Shown piece by piece: positions 54,354 through 64,000 of a DNA stretch of 64,000 bases. The notes under the pieces were generated by a model. It was given only the letters and a program-made list of their open reading frames with translations, had not been told where the DNA came from and ran no database searches. The position numbers were made by a program, and so were the translations under genes. Each line of letters opens with the position of its first letter. The first letter of the stretch is position 1. Origin of the DNA: Erwinia persicina (lineage in GTDB: Bacteria > Pseudomonadota > Gammaproteobacteria > Enterobacterales > Enterobacteriaceae); the NCBI RefSeq assembly GCF_014838825.1, contig NZ_JACYMO010000001.1, positions 1,268,981 through 1,332,980 of the forward strand, read 5' to 3'.

Positions 54354-54836
54354 TCATATCGCCCTGGCGAGTTTGGCAGGGGAAACCTGCCACTCCAGCT
54401 TGCCAGTGGCGTTCTCCGCATCAAACTCAATGCACGCAATGGCGGAGGTCGCAAACATCGGTGGCGCTTCCTGCGGGCAGAGTTCAGCCACCAGATAGCC
54501 CACCAGCGGCAGGTGAGAGATCACCAGCGCCGACCTGGCTCCTTCGTTCGCCAGCACCTGCAGATAGCAGGCTACCAGCCCCGGATCGCCTCCCGGCGTC
54601 AGCTCCGGCAGCACATCTTCGCCTTCGGGCAGGGGCAACGCCTCACGAACCGTGTTCAGCGTTTGCCGCGCACGCAGATACGGGCTGACCAGTACCCGCT
54701 CAATATCCACCGACTGGCCGTTAAGCCAGTTCGCCATCTGACGAGTCTCATCACAGCCGCAGTGGGTCAGAGGTCTGACAGAATCACTGGCTGCATCTAA
54801 TGCCGCATCGCCGTGACGCATAATGAAAACTTGCAT
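54354..54836 (-). CDS. sixA: Phosphohistidine phosphatase SixA
   Basis: SixA removes phosphate from phosphohistidine proteins, including the nitrogen-PTS protein NPr. It has 160 residues with the RHG catalytic motif (IMRHGDAAL, residues 5-13) and a second His region VISHLPLVGYL. It is transcribed in the same direction as fadJ but 171 bases downstream, probably from its own promoter. Confidence 0.95.
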   Translation of the reverse strand: MQVFIMRHGDAALDAASDSVRPLTHCGCDETRQMANWLNGQSVDIERVLVSPYLRARQTLNTVREALPLPEGEDVLPELTPGGDPGLVACYLQVLANEGARSALVISHLPLVGYLVAELCPQEAPPMFATSAIACIEFDAENATGKLEWQVSPAKLARAI

Positions 54837-55007
54837 ATAGCACCGCTGTTGTTAAACAAAAACGCCGGGGGACAACGCCATCCGACTCTTCATCCAGAGA
54901 ATGAACGGTGTGTTGTACCCCAATGCCTTGAGTATAGTCAACCGATTGTTTACTTAGTGAGCGCCCCGCAGAATGACCCACAAAAGCGCATTCACTGCCC
55001 CGCCAGA

Positions 55008-57161
55008 CTAACCCGCTGAATCAGTGCGACTATTCAGCTTCACTTCCGTTTTACAGAAAGATTCCCCCGCTTCAGCCATTTTTATCAGCCGCTCACAGGG
55101 CGTAAAACGTGTCCCGTGACGCTGCGCAAGCAGGGTTAACTGGTTCACCACCTCGCGAATGCCCAGCTGATCCATATAGCGGAATGGCCCGCCAAGAAAC
55201 GGCGGGAAGCCGATGCCGAATACCGCCCCGATATCCCCGTCACGTACGCTGGCAATCACCTGCTCATCCAGCGTACGGGCCGCTTCATTCAGCAGCATCA
55301 TCACACAGCGCTGAGCGATATTCTGTGCGCTGAGATGGTGTTTCTCACTGAGCTTCAGCAGCCGGTATACGGAGTTATCTACCTGCTTTCTGCGCCCTTT
55401 CTGCGGATAAAGGTAAAAACCCCGGCCATTTTTTCTTCCCTTGCGGTCATCTTTCAGAACGGCATCCAGCGCGGCAGGAAGTGCAAAGCGATCGCCCCAG
55501 GCCTGTTGCAGCACGGGCATAATATGCGCGCCGACATCAATGCCGACCTCATCCAGCAGCTGCACCGGCCCTACCGGGAAACCAAATCCGACCAGCGCCT
55601 GATCAATGGAGTCGATCGGCTCCCCTTCCAGCAGACAGTGCATGGCTTCAATCATATACGGAGCCAGGATGCGGTTGACGTAAAAACCCGCCCGGTCAGC
55701 CACCACAATTGGCGTTTTCCCCTGTTTTTTCGCCAGGGCGACGGCGGTAGCGATGGTCACAGGCGCGGTGCCGGCATGGGGGATCACCTCCACCAGCGGC
55801 ATTTTCTCCGGCGGGCTGAAGTAGTGCAGGCCGATAATATTCTCCGGCCGCTGCGCGTCAGCCGCAATTGCGGCAATCGGCAGCGAGGACGTGTTTGACG
55901 CAAACAGCGTCTCCGGCGAACAGTGTGCTTCGATTTCTGCCACCATCTTCTGCTTCAGTGCCAGATCTTCAAATACCGCTTCAATCACCATATCGCGCTG
56001 ACGGAAGCCCTGATAATCGGTGCCGCCGCTGATCAGCGCCATCTGCTGCTGACGCTCTGCGGCGCTCAGATGCCACCGCTTCACCTGCCGGGTCAGTACC
56101 TGCCAGCTGGCTTTCAGCGCAGCGTTAATGCCGTCCGGGCTGATATCTTTGATCCTGACCGGCAGTCCGGCGCGGGTGGCAGTCACGCAGGCAATACCAC
56201 CGCCCATCAGGCCACCGCCCAGCACACCGATCCGGTTTAGCACGCGCGGCGTTGCGCTGGCACCAGGGTCTTTTTTCAGCGCTGTAGTAGCAAAAAACAG
56301 GCTGCGCAGGGCCGCTGACTGCGGTGTCATGGCCAGTTCACCAAAAGCCTTTGCTTCGGCGGCATAACCGCTGCCGCTGCCCTGCTCCAACCCGCAGCGC
56401 ACCACGCTGAGAATTTTTTCCGTCGCCGGATAGTTACCGTGCGTTTTGGCCTGCGTCTGACGTCTGGCGAGCGCAAACAGGATCGCCCTGCCCGCCGGAC
56501 CGTTTAACAGACGCTCCCGCAGCGGGAGGGCTTGTGTCGCGCTACGCGGTTTCAGCGCCAGGCGGGCAGCGGTTTCCAGCAGGATACTGTGCGGTACGGC
56601 GTCATCCACCAGTCCGCAACGCCGTGCCGCCCGCGCACGCAGGGTTTTCCCGGTCAGGATCATATCCAGCGCGGTGGAGGCCCCGATCAGGCGCGGCAGA
56701 CGCTGCGTGCCCCCGGAACCGGGCAGCAGCCCCAGCTGGACCTCGGGCAGGCCCAGTCGGGTTTTATCATCCAGGGTACAGACCCGGCGATGACAGGCAA
56801 GCACCAGCTCCAGCCCGCCGCCCAGACAGGCCCCGTGTATCGCCGCCACCACCGTGACCGGCAGTGCGGCGATCTCAGCCATCACCGCCTGACCGGCTTC
56901 CGCCAGCGCACTCGCCTGCTGTGCCGTGGTACAGGCCGCAATCATGCTGATATCGGCTCCGGCAATGAAGGAATCCGGCTTGCCCGAGATAATCACCAGC
57001 CCGGCGAGCTGCGGGTTGGCCCGCGCCTGTTGAAGCACCTCGCGGAGTTGTCCGGCGAATGCTGCCTTCAGCGTATTCATCTTTTCATCCGGAACGTCAA
57101 TGGTGATCACCCCGACGTTATCCAGACGCATCGTGAGTGTAAATGCAGTGGGTAAATCCAT
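55008..57161 (-). CDS. fadJ: Fatty acid oxidation complex subunit alpha FadJ
   Basis: FadJ is the multifunctional enoyl-CoA hydratase/3-hydroxyacyl-CoA dehydrogenase of the anaerobic beta-oxidation complex. It has 717 residues. The N-terminal crotonase domain contains [15 protein letters not shown] and [21 protein letters not shown]; the NAD-binding domain starts [14 protein letters not shown] near residue 310; two C-terminal dehydrogenase domains follow. Its start overlaps the fadI stop by one base. Confidence 0.97.
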   Translation of the reverse strand: MDLPTAFTLTMRLDNVGVITIDVPDEKMNTLKAAFAGQLREVLQQARANPQLAGLVIISGKPDSFIAGADISMIAACTTAQQASALAEAGQAVMAEIAALPVTVVAAIHGACLGGGLELVLACHRRVCTLDDKTRLGLPEVQLGLLPGSGGTQRLPRLIGASTALDMILTGKTLRARAARRCGLVDDAVPHSILLETAARLALKPRSATQALPLRERLLNGPAGRAILFALARRQTQAKTHGNYPATEKILSVVRCGLEQGSGSGYAAEAKAFGELAMTPQSAALRSLFFATTALKKDPGASATPRVLNRIGVLGGGLMGGGIACVTATRAGLPVRIKDISPDGINAALKASWQVLTRQVKRWHLSAAERQQQMALISGGTDYQGFRQRDMVIEAVFEDLALKQKMVAEIEAHCSPETLFASNTSSLPIAAIAADAQRPENIIGLHYFSPPEKMPLVEVIPHAGTAPVTIATAVALAKKQGKTPIVVADRAGFYVNRILAPYMIEAMHCLLEGEPIDSIDQALVGFGFPVGPVQLLDEVGIDVGAHIMPVLQQAWGDRFALPAALDAVLKDDRKGRKNGRGFYLYPQKGRRKQVDNSVYRLLKLSEKHHLSAQNIAQRCVMMLLNEAARTLDEQVIASVRDGDIGAVFGIGFPPFLGGPFRYMDQLGIREVVNQLTLLAQRHGTRFTPCERLIKMAEAGESFCKTEVKLNSRTDSAG

Positions 57162-58471
57162 TATTCTGCCTCCAGAACCATTGCCGCCCCCAGGCCACCG
57201 GCCGCACAGGCCGTGACCAGCCCCAGTCCGCCGCCGCGACGCCGCAGCTCATTCAGCGTCTGCGTGATCATCCGCGCTCCGGTAGCGGCAAACGGGTGTC
57301 CGTAGGCGATAGATCCGCCCAATACGTTAAAGATCTCCTGATTCACCTCACCCAGCGCGTGGGGCCGGTTAAGCACCTCACGGGCAAAGCGCTCGTCGGC
57401 GAACATCTTCAGGTTCGCCAGCGTTTGTGCCGCAAAAGCCTCATGCATGTCGATCAGCGAAAGGTCAGCCAGGGTGACACCGGCGCGCTCGAGCGCCAGC
57501 GGTGTGGCATAAGCCGGGCCCAGCAGCATATCCCGCCGCACGTCAATCGCGCTGAAGGCGTAGCTGCGCAGGTAGCCCATTGGCACCAGGCCCAGCTCAC
57601 GCGCGCGGGATTCCGTCATCAGCACCACTGCCGCAGCGCCATCGGTCAGCGGGGTGCTGTTGGCCGCCGTGACGCTGCCGTGCTGACGGTCGAATGCCGG
57701 ACGCAGGCGGGCATAGTCTTCAGGCCGTGATTCGGTACGCACACTGTTATCCTGCAGGAAAGGCTGCTTCCACGGCGGGACACAGGCCGTCATCACCTCA
57801 TCCTTCAGCAGGCCACGCTGCCAGGCGCTGGCGGCGCGCTGGTGGGAGCGGTGTGCCAGCGCATCCTGCTGCTCACGGGTGATGCCATGATCTTTGGCCA
57901 TCTGTTCGGCGGTGTCGCCCATACGCAGCCCGGTCGAATACTCCGCCACGGCCGGGGGCACAGGCAGCAGGTCACGCGGCCGGAGCTGGCTGAAAAGTTT
58001 GAGTTTCTGCGGCAGGGTCCGGGCCTTGTTCAGGTCGACCAGCATCCGCGCCAGCGTTTTGCTGACGCCAATTGGCAGCACGGAAGAGGAGTCTGCCCCG
58101 CCAGCCATTCCGGCGCTAATCGTCCCCGCCAGCAAGCTTTCGGTGACGTTAGCCACTGCCTGAAAGCTGGTGGCGCAGGCACGGCTGACGCTGTAGGCAT
58201 CGGTATGCACGCTGAGACCGCTGGCCAGCACAATTTCCCGGGCGATATTAGGCGCTTCCGGCATCTGTACCACCTGTCCAAAGACCAGCTGTTCAATCAC
58301 CTCTGCGGGGATCTCGCTGCGGGCCAGCAGTTCGCTGACCACCATCCGGCCCAGCTCCAGGGCGGGGATGCCGTGAAAGGCGGTGGCCTGACGGGCAAAG
58401 GGCGTACGCAGCCCGTGGGTGATCGCGATGCGATCCCCCTGACGTGTCAGCAATGGGAATGCTTTACTCAT
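57161..58471 (-). CDS. fadI: 3-ketoacyl-CoA thiolase FadI
   Basis: FadI is the thiolase partner of FadJ. From the start at 58471 ([10 protein letters not shown]) it has 436 residues. Active-site elements are the nucleophilic Cys in [12 protein letters not shown], the His in [17 protein letters not shown] and the final Cys in [16 protein letters not shown]. An AGGTGA site precedes the start; three codons upstream are open but not used. A FadR-type operator lies about 100 bases upstream. Confidence 0.97.
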   Translation of the reverse strand: MSKAFPLLTRQGDRIAITHGLRTPFARQATAFHGIPALELGRMVVSELLARSEIPAEVIEQLVFGQVVQMPEAPNIAREIVLASGLSVHTDAYSVSRACATSFQAVANVTESLLAGTISAGMAGGADSSSVLPIGVSKTLARMLVDLNKARTLPQKLKLFSQLRPRDLLPVPPAVAEYSTGLRMGDTAEQMAKDHGITREQQDALAHRSHQRAASAWQRGLLKDEVMTACVPPWKQPFLQDNSVRTESRPEDYARLRPAFDRQHGSVTAANSTPLTDGAAAVVLMTESRARELGLVPMGYLRSYAFSAIDVRRDMLLGPAYATPLALERAGVTLADLSLIDMHEAFAAQTLANLKMFADERFAREVLNRPHALGEVNQEIFNVLGGSIAYGHPFAATGARMITQTLNELRRRGGGLGLVTACAAGGLGAAMVLEAE

Positions 58472-58570
58472 TATTCTCACCTTTCTGCCCGCATCACATC
58501 ACATTACAGCTGCACTGGCGGCAATGGGGGTGAATGAAGGCCTGTCTTTAGAACGACGGCATCACTGCCA

Positions 58571-58587
58571 AGAGGTCTGACCTGATC
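58571..58587 (-). promoter_or_regulatory. FadR operator of fadI-fadJ
   Basis: The core AGGTCTGACCT (58574-58584) is a perfect palindrome and matches the FadR consensus TGGTCNGACCA at the inner positions. It lies 100 bases upstream of fadI and 100 bases after the stop of the yfcZ gene, where a repressor of fadIJ would sit. Confidence 0.8.
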
Positions 58588-58683
58588 AGTGTTAACCAGA
58601 ATAACGGTGGGCGCTACGGCAGGAAGATAAAAATGCGAGAAGAAACACGATTCTGGTGGAGGGGCACACCCTCCACCTGGAGA

Positions 58684-58980
58684 TTAGCGCAGGCCGAGCT
58701 GGAAAATCATGGTTTCAGCCTGGCAGCTGAAGAGAAAATCACAGTCAAGCTGGACCCCCTGCGGAGTCTCACTGAAGCGGCTGTCGATCTGACAGGGCTC
58801 AGAGGCCACGGCAGCGGCTTTTTCACTGAGCGCGCGCAGCGCCGCTTCTGCCTCATCACGGCTGTTAAAGGTGTGGCTGTAGCTGGCAGTACAGTCGGTA
58901 TTGTCCAGCACGGTACCCACGTCAACACAGCAACAGGCTGCGGTTTCGCTGGCATTACAGCGGTTAATCGCGTCAGTCAT
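58684..58980 (-). CDS. yfcZ: YfcZ family protein
   Basis: A 98-residue protein of the YfcZ/YiiS (DUF406) family, close to E. coli YfcZ in ETAACCCVDVGTVLDN and SEPCQIDSRF and in the end IFQLGLR. Cys are frequent (CCC near the N-terminus). The function is unknown. It lies between fadI and fadL, as in E. coli. Confidence 0.92.
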   Translation of the reverse strand: MTDAINRCNASETAACCCVDVGTVLDNTDCTASYSHTFNSRDEAEAALRALSEKAAAVASEPCQIDSRFSETPQGVQLDCDFLFSCQAETMIFQLGLR

Positions 58981-59217
58981 ACATCCTCCGGCTTGCCGCT
59001 GTCTGTCTGGCGGCAGATTAATTGAGACTGTCGTCAGTTTACGCCCGACACTATTTCAGCTCCAGTCATCCCCTGAAAACAGGGTGTTGAGTGATGAAAA
59101 TCACACTATTAATTGATCCGAAACAAGTCACACTGAATGAGGTAAAAAAGGAATGTAAGGTTTTTGTTAGCCAGATCTCTTTTCCGTGAACAATTTAGAA
59201 ATATTTGAAAAACATTA

Positions 59218-59248
59218 TTGCAACACATACACAGGTCAGACCTATACT
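59218..59248 (+). promoter_or_regulatory. Promoter of fadL
   Basis: A possible -35 element TTGCAA (59218-59223) and -10 element TATACT (59243-59248) are 19 bases apart. Both FadR-type sites overlap or follow the -10 region. The start point would be near 59255. Confidence 0.5.
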
Positions 59249-59270
59249 TGCGCCACTGGTCTGATTTGTT
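59230..59270 (+). promoter_or_regulatory. Two FadR operators of fadL
   Basis: Site 1 has the perfect core AGGTCAGACCT (59233-59243). Site 2 reads ACTGGTCTGAT (59255-59265). Both match the FadR consensus, and both are placed like the pair that represses E. coli fadL. Confidence 0.82.
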
Positions 59271-59358
59271 CGTTGTCTGTCAGTCACTAGAATCCGCGAT
59301 CCCTTGTTACGTCTAGTAACAGAGCTTAATTATAAAATCAGATAATGAGGTTGTGGTT

Positions 59359-60693
59359 ATGAACCATAAAAACCTGTTTGCTAAGTCTGCACTCGCAGCA
59401 GCAGTGGCGCTTGTTTCTTCTAATGCTTTCTCAGCTGGCTTTCAACTGAACGAATTCTCTACCATTGGTCTGGGTCGTGCTTATGCAGGCGAAGGGGCGA
59501 TGGGTGATTCTGCGGCATCAGCCAGCCGTAACCCGGCAACCATGGCATTAATGGACCGTCCGATGTTTTCTATTGGCGCGGTATTTATTGACCCGGATGT
59601 TAATATTCAGGGGCAGTCTGGCGCAGGCAATAGTCTGAATGCCGATAATATTGCTCCGACCCAGTGGGTGCCGAATATTCATTATGTGCAGCCGCTGAAT
59701 GACCAGTGGTGGATCGGCGCATCGGCCACCAGCAATTACGGCCTCGCAACTGAGTTTAATGACGGCTATGCCGGAGGTCCGTTTGCCGGTAAAACCGACC
59801 TGCTGACGATGAACCTGAACCTCAGCACCGCCTACCGCCTTAACCAGCATTTCAGCTTTGGTGTGGGCTTTGATGCGGTCTACGCCCGGGCTAAAATCGA
59901 ACGAACCATCGGCGAACTGGGTTCGTTCCTGCCGGCAGCGGGCTTGCCTGCGGCCCCTGCCGATACCCAAATTGCCCACCTGAAAGGCGATGAATGGGGC
60001 TACGGCTGGAACGCCGGCGTGCTGTATGAAGTGGATGATAATAACCGCTTCGGTCTGACCTACCGCTCTGAAGTGAAGATTGATTTTGACGGTGACTACC
60101 GCAGTGATATTCCGGTCGCCTTTAACCCTATCGGCAGCCAGTTCGGGTTGCCTACCGGCACCAGCGGCAGCACCATTCCGGGCTCGCTGTCGCTGAACCT
60201 GCCTGAAATGTGGGAAATTTCCGGTTACCACAAAGTGGCACCGCAGTGGGCCGTTCACTACAGCATGGCCTATACCAGCTGGAGCCAGTTCCAGGAATTA
60301 AAAGCCACCGGCAGCAATGGTCAGGAGCTGTTCTATAAAGACGAAAGCTTCCACGATGCTTATCGTATTGCCCTCGGTACCAGCTATTATTACGACGATA
60401 ACTGGACCTTCCGCACCGGTATTGCCTTTGATGACAGCCCGGTACCGTCAGATAAACGTTCTATTTCCATTCCCGATCAGGATCGTTTATGGCTGAGTGC
60501 CGGTACGTCGTATGCCTTTAATAAAGACGCGTCAGTGGATTTAGGCGTTTCCTATATGCACGGTAAAAAAGTCACCGTCAAGGAAGGGAATGACCCGATT
60601 GCTACCGCCCAGAATGGACAGGCAACGCCTTATACCTTTAGCTCCAGCGGTAAAGCCTGGCTGTACGGTGCCAGTTTCAACTATAAATTCTGA
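59359..60693 (+). CDS. fadL: Long-chain fatty acid outer-membrane transporter FadL
   Basis: FadL is the outer-membrane beta-barrel through which long-chain fatty acids enter, and a receptor of phage T2 in E. coli. From the start at 59359 (MNHKNLF) it has 444 residues, with a signal peptide ending NAFS-A. The mature protein begins [21 protein letters not shown], the hatch domain, and ends in an aromatic residue (YKF) as usual for barrels. The leader carries two FadR sites, so expression should be induced by fatty acids. Confidence 0.96.
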   Translation: MNHKNLFAKSALAAAVALVSSNAFSAGFQLNEFSTIGLGRAYAGEGAMGDSAASASRNPATMALMDRPMFSIGAVFIDPDVNIQGQSGAGNSLNADNIAPTQWVPNIHYVQPLNDQWWIGASATSNYGLATEFNDGYAGGPFAGKTDLLTMNLNLSTAYRLNQHFSFGVGFDAVYARAKIERTIGELGSFLPAAGLPAAPADTQIAHLKGDEWGYGWNAGVLYEVDDNNRFGLTYRSEVKIDFDGDYRSDIPVAFNPIGSQFGLPTGTSGSTIPGSLSLNLPEMWEISGYHKVAPQWAVHYSMAYTSWSQFQELKATGSNGQELFYKDESFHDAYRIALGTSYYYDDNWTFRTGIAFDDSPVPSDKRSISIPDQDRLWLSAGTSYAFNKDASVDLGVSYMHGKKVTVKEGNDPIATAQNGQATPYTFSSSGKAWLYGASFNYKF

Positions 60694-60720
60694 GACGGCT
60701 CTTCAGAGCTAAAGCAAAAA

Positions 60721-60748
60721 AAACCCCACGCCTGTGGGGTTTTTTATT
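60721..60748. terminator. Bidirectional terminator between fadL and mlaA
   Basis: AAACCCCAC/GTGGGGTTT, a 9-bp stem with loop GCCT, is flanked by A-runs on the left and T-runs on the right, so it works on both strands for the convergent genes fadL and mlaA. Confidence 0.88.
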
Positions 60749-60798
60749 AACAGAGGAAGCTGATGCCCGGATGAAAACATTCAGCCTGAACTCAGGCC

Positions 60799-61560
60799 TT
60801 ATTCGGCATCAATATCGCCGAGATCATTTTTAATCGCTGCCGCATTAGGGTTTTCCTGCGGGATCAGCTTACCGTCACTCGCCAGGAAATCATGATGCTG
60901 GAAATAAGCCGCACGCATAAAGGCGTAAGGATCGTTTGAATTCTTCAGGATCGCGTCGGAATCCAGCAGCTGCGCACGGGTTTCAATCCCTTCCAGTGCC
61001 CATTTCCCTGCCGACATCCACCAGGTCAGCCACAGCAGCGGCGGATAGACATCATCCACCAGGCCACCGATATCTTCACGTGGGGTAAACCCCCCGTAGC
61101 CCGGCACTTCCACGTAGGTACCGTAGCCCACGCCGTAGTGACCCAGCGTGCTGCCAAAGGCGCGCGGCTCTTCTTTTGCCAGCTTCGGGTTCGCCATCGA
61201 CGCAACGTCAATCAGCCCCCCCATGCCCAGCAGCGTGTTCAGGAAGAAACGGTTAAAGTGCACCATCGCCTTATACGGATTGCCTTCAATGAAGTAGTTC
61301 ACCATCGTCGACGGTTCGTTAAGGTTGGTGAAGAAGTTACCCAGCCCGTTACGCGCAGGCTGCGGCACATAGTCACGCCACGCCACGGCAACCGGGCGCA
61401 GGACATACGGGTCCAGCACGTTGTAGTTAAAGTTGAACATGGACCGGTTGAAACCTTCCAGAGGATCGGCATGTCCCTGAGGTTCATCCCCTGTCTTAGA
61501 ACTGGCACAGCCGACCATCAGTACGCTCGCCAGCGCTAAACCCGTCAGGCGATAGCTCAT
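60799..61560 (-). CDS. mlaA: Phospholipid-removing lipoprotein MlaA (VacJ)
   Basis: MlaA is an outer-membrane lipoprotein that extracts misplaced phospholipid from the outer leaflet and passes it to the Mla system. The 253-residue protein has a lipobox with Cys18 (LMVGC) and the family segments DPLEGFNRSMFNFNYNVLD, PQPARNGLGNFFTNLNEPST and VPGYGGFTPREDIGGLVDD. Its end is convergent with fadL. Confidence 0.96.
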   Translation of the reverse strand: MSYRLTGLALASVLMVGCASSKTGDEPQGHADPLEGFNRSMFNFNYNVLDPYVLRPVAVAWRDYVPQPARNGLGNFFTNLNEPSTMVNYFIEGNPYKAMVHFNRFFLNTLLGMGGLIDVASMANPKLAKEEPRAFGSTLGHYGVGYGTYVEVPGYGGFTPREDIGGLVDDVYPPLLWLTWWMSAGKWALEGIETRAQLLDSDAILKNSNDPYAFMRAAYFQHHDFLASDGKLIPQENPNAAAIKNDLGDIDAE

Positions 61561-61594
61561 AGTTTTCTCCCTGTACTTTTTAGATTATCGCCCG

Positions 61595-62803
61595 CTATTG
61601 CCGGTTAATTTCAACGGCAAGCTGCTGTTGACCTGAAAATGGCAGTATCTCGCTCAACCCGAACCAGTCGCCGGGTGAACGATTTACGCTGCCGTCGCGT
61701 GAGATGCGTACGCGAACCTGCACCTGATGCTGCGCGGATAGTAACCGATCTGGCATCATGGCATTACTGTCATCCAGCGTGATCGATAAAGGAAAATGAC
61801 TCAACGGCACTTTTTTCACGGCTACGGGAACCTGCGAAATACCGTCAGACACAGAAATATACAACACTCCGTCGTTCGGTAACATTTTTTCTGCCGCCGG
61901 GGACAGACTGATTGTTAATGCCAGGCGGCTGTTCTCTTTACCTGACGCACTTTTCGCCTGCTGAATGCTGCGCTGGATCATGACCGCACGTCCGTCACCC
62001 TTCGGTAACAGAGACAACATCTTATTCCATGATGCAATCGCCTGCGTGTAATCTTGCTGGCTGTAGGCATTGAATGCTAACAGCCCCTGCACCTGCATAC
62101 TGTCGGGATACTGCACCGCCATTGGCTCCAGCATCATCAGGGCTTCGCGGTTATCCTGTGGATCGGCGGACCGCGTCAGCACATCGGCATAGCTGAGCCG
62201 AACATCCAGGTCGCCGGGGGCCAGCTGTAGCGCATGACGGAAGGCCTGGGTGGCCATCGCGGCGTTATTCAGCACCATGCCAAGGCGGCCCAGCATTTTC
62301 CAGTCATCAAGATTACCGGGCTCGGTTTGCAGCCCGGAACGGATGCCCAGCGCCAGACGCGCCAGCTGCTCCATACTGAGCGGTCGCGCCTGAGGGTCCA
62401 TCACCTGTGCCCGCAGTGCAGGCAGCTCATTTTTCACCTGCTGCCAGACCATGACCTGCTGCAGGCCTCCCGTCTTAAAATAGACGCCAAGGCTGACCAC
62501 CACGAGGATCACCACACCGGGCAGCAGCACCCAGCGGCTGACCTGACGTGCCTGCGGCGGCGAGGTCTGCTGCGGGATATCCAGCAGCAGCGTTTCCTGC
62601 AGCTCCCGCACCATCTCGGGGCGATCGGCCACGACGCCCTGCCCCTCATCCTCTTCCAGCTCCTGCAGACGCTGATGATAAAAGACCTGATTCAGCTGGT
62701 CGCGATCGGTTGTGCTATGTCTTCTGCGACGCCCGGCGCCGAATAAAATCAGCCCACAGGCGGCTACCAGCAGGATCAGGATCGTTAACCAAAGCGCACT
62801 CAT
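61595..62803 (-). CDS. ccmI: Cytochrome c biogenesis protein CcmI
   Basis: CcmI is a membrane-bound chaperone for apocytochrome c. It has 402 residues, with transmembrane helices at residues 4-21 and about 89-108, and a C-terminal TPR-like periplasmic region (for example WKMLGRLGMVLNNAAMATQAF). In E. coli this part is fused to CcmH; here it is a separate gene whose start overlaps the ccmH stop by four bases. It should help mature the triheme cytochrome encoded at 40-41 kb, among others. Confidence 0.93.
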   Translation of the reverse strand: MSALWLTILILLVAACGLILFGAGRRRRHSTTDRDQLNQVFYHQRLQELEEDEGQGVVADRPEMVRELQETLLLDIPQQTSPPQARQVSRWVLLPGVVILVVVSLGVYFKTGGLQQVMVWQQVKNELPALRAQVMDPQARPLSMEQLARLALGIRSGLQTEPGNLDDWKMLGRLGMVLNNAAMATQAFRHALQLAPGDLDVRLSYADVLTRSADPQDNREALMMLEPMAVQYPDSMQVQGLLAFNAYSQQDYTQAIASWNKMLSLLPKGDGRAVMIQRSIQQAKSASGKENSRLALTISLSPAAEKMLPNDGVLYISVSDGISQVPVAVKKVPLSHFPLSITLDDSNAMMPDRLLSAQHQVQVRVRISRDGSVNRSPGDWFGLSEILPFSGQQQLAVEINRQ

Positions 62804-63261
62804 GATTGCTTCCCGTCATTCTTTAACAGTGCATCAAGCCGCTGCTGCTGTTCAGCATCCAGCTCGACGCGTACGGCCCGTTTACGGCTGCGCAGGATGA
62901 TCACCAGCGCGCCGATAATGACAAACAGGGCCGGCCCGGCCCAGAGGATCAGCGTCGACGGGGTGACCGGCGGCTGGTAAGAAACAAAATTACCGTAGCG
63001 CGCCACCATATAAGCCTTCACCTGTTCAGGTGTCTGTCCGGCCTGTAACAGCTGATACACTTTCAGGCGCATATCGCCCGCTATCATGGCGTTTGAGTCG
63101 GCAATACTGTTGTTCTGACACTTCGGACAGCGCAGCGACGCCGTAAGCTGGCGGTACTGCTGCTCCTGGGCCACTGTCGCGAAGGAATAGGTATCAATGT
63201 TGTCAGCCTGCACACCCGCGCTGAACAGCACCAGCGCCAGCAGGATCCCGTACACTTTCAC
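62800..63261 (-). CDS. ccmH: Cytochrome c biogenesis protein CcmH
   Basis: CcmH is a membrane-anchored thioredoxin-like reductant in cytochrome c assembly. From the GTG at 63261 it has 153 residues: a signal peptide to about residue 19, the redox motif LRCPKC (Cys45, Cys48) followed by QNNSIADSN, and a membrane anchor (STLILWAGPALFVIIGALVII). The frame's upstream ten codons lie inside ccmG. It overlaps ccmG by four bases (GTGA). Confidence 0.94.
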   Translation of the reverse strand: MKVYGILLALVLFSAGVQADNIDTYSFATVAQEQQYRQLTASLRCPKCQNNSIADSNAMIAGDMRLKVYQLLQAGQTPEQVKAYMVARYGNFVSYQPPVTPSTLILWAGPALFVIIGALVIILRSRKRAVRVELDAEQQQRLDALLKNDGKQS

Positions 63262-63815
63262 GATCCGGCCCCCTGGCTGTATTTCTGCCACAGCGGTTTC
63301 ACCTCATCATGCCAGACCCGTTCGTTCATATCCCCGGCGTGGCGATAGCGGATAATGCCGTGACCGTCGATCAAAAACGTTTCCGGCGCGCCGTACACGC
63401 CCAGATCCAACCCGAGCATTCCGTCACCGTCATACAGGCTCAGGGCATACGGGTTACCCAGGCTGTTGAGCCAGTCGACCGCTTTCTGCCGGTTGTCTTT
63501 ATAGTTCAGCCCCACCACGCGCACGCCCTGCGCGGCCAGGGTATTCAGATACTGATGCTCGGCCCGGCAGGTCGGGCACCAGGTGGCCCAGACGTTCAGC
63601 AGGATCGGCTTACCGTCGTTAAGCACCGACTGGTCATAGGTTTTGCCCGGCTGCTCGAGCGACTCCAGCTTAAAAACCGGAACCGGCTTACCGACCAGCG
63701 CGGACTCCAGCCGGGTGGGGTCATCCCCGTTGGCATTGCGACTGAGCTGCCAGAGCAGCGCCGCGGCCAGCAGTAAAAACAGGATCAGCGGGATATACAG
63801 CACTTTCTTATTCAT
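63258..63815 (-). CDS. ccmG: Thiol:disulfide interchange protein CcmG (DsbE)
   Basis: CcmG is a periplasmic thioredoxin anchored by an N-terminal helix (about residues 5-23). It reduces the CxxCH motif of apocytochrome c. The 185-residue protein has the active site WCPTC (Cys80, Cys83) and GLDLGVYGAPETFLID, the cis-proline loop region of the family. It is cotranscribed with ccmF upstream (4-base overlap ATGA) and ccmH downstream. Confidence 0.96.
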   Translation of the reverse strand: MNKKVLYIPLILFLLLAAALLWQLSRNANGDDPTRLESALVGKPVPVFKLESLEQPGKTYDQSVLNDGKPILLNVWATWCPTCRAEHQYLNTLAAQGVRVVGLNYKDNRQKAVDWLNSLGNPYALSLYDGDGMLGLDLGVYGAPETFLIDGHGIIRYRHAGDMNERVWHDEVKPLWQKYSQGAGS

Positions 63816-64000
63816 ACCGCCTCCTTAAGGGCTTTTTTACGCGACCGGTAGCGGGGATCCAGCAGGCACAGCACCCCACCGATCGCCATAAACACGCCGC
63901 CAAACCAGATCCAGCGCACGAAGGGTTTATAGTACAGACGCACCGCCCAGGACTTGTCGTCCAGCTCTTCGCCCAGCGCCGCGTAAAGGTCGCGGGTGAA
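63812..64000 (-). CDS. ccmF: Haem lyase subunit CcmF, C-terminal end only
   Basis: The last 62 codons of ccmF are visible; the rest lies beyond the window. The sequence shows the family end FTRDLYAALGEEL, then WAVRLYYKPFVRWIW, a last membrane helix and LLDPRYRSR. The stop codon overlaps the ccmG start (ATGA). CcmF with CcmH/CcmI ligates haem to apocytochromes. Confidence 0.92.
   Translation of the reverse strand, partial: FTRDLYAALGEELDDKSWAVRLYYKPFVRWIWFGGVFMAIGGVLCLLDPRYRSRKKALKEAV

Noticed and set aside
1-64000. tRNA, rRNA, CRISPR arrays, insertion sequences, integrases, prophage genes
   Set aside because: I looked for cloverleaf ends, repeated spacers, transposase and integrase motifs and terminal inverted repeats and saw none; a tRNAscan or ISfinder run would be decisive.

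Overview
The window looks like a piece of a gamma-proteobacterial chromosome from the order Enterobacterales, most likely an Erwinia/Pantoea-type genus. The backbone genes run in the order known from the 50-52 minute region of Escherichia coli: hisJ/argT, ubiX, purF, cvpA, dedD, folC, accD, dedA, truA, usg, pdxB, flk, yfcJ, fabB, mnmC, yfcL, epmC, yfcA, mepA, aroC, prmB, smrB, sixA, fadJ, fadI, yfcZ, fadL, mlaA. Lineage-specific blocks sit between them, and a ccm cytochrome c maturation cluster follows mlaA. The genus is an inference from proteins recognised by eye; no database was searched.

Layout. 1-11 kb: core metabolism on the minus strand (amino acid uptake, prenyl-FMN, purine, folate, fatty acid and vitamin B6 synthesis, tRNA modification). 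A near-consensus sigma-54 promoter precedes hisJ and a perfect PurR box precedes cvpA-purF. 11-16 kb: the two-component pair TctE/TctD faces its target transporter tctCBA. 16-22 kb: an AraC regulator with a divergent EamA exporter, flk, a sugar MFS permease and yfcJ. 22-30 kb: a secreted protein of unknown function, then a five-gene operon for an unidentified sugar (binding protein, ATPase, two permeases, FGGY kinase) closed by a sixth gene, a short SIS-domain isomerase. 30-33 kb: a small AT-rich island with an orphan T6SS hcp, a DUF1493 gene and an unknown partner, a CbrC-like gene, and the 3' remnant of what looks like a NACHT-type defence ATPase. 33-37 kb: a lipoprotein, a YjbR-like protein, fabB and mnmC. 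37-43 kb: a complete periplasmic molybdenum hydroxylase operon (2Fe-2S subunit, Tat-exported Mo subunit, triheme cytochrome c, MocA and XdhC maturation factors). 43-50 kb: yfcL and epmC, then an inserted block with a membrane GGDEF-EAL protein, an AraC regulator and an IolE/Gfo-Idh enzyme pair. 50-61 kb: yfcA to mlaA, with FadR-type operators before fadI and fadL. 61-64 kb: ccmI, ccmH, ccmG and the end of ccmF.

The least understood parts are the sugar ABC/FGGY/SIS operon, the molybdenum hydroxylase operon, the IolE/Gfo pair and the hcp/DUF1493 island with its NACHT remnant. I saw no rRNA or tRNA gene, CRISPR array, insertion sequence or prophage module.
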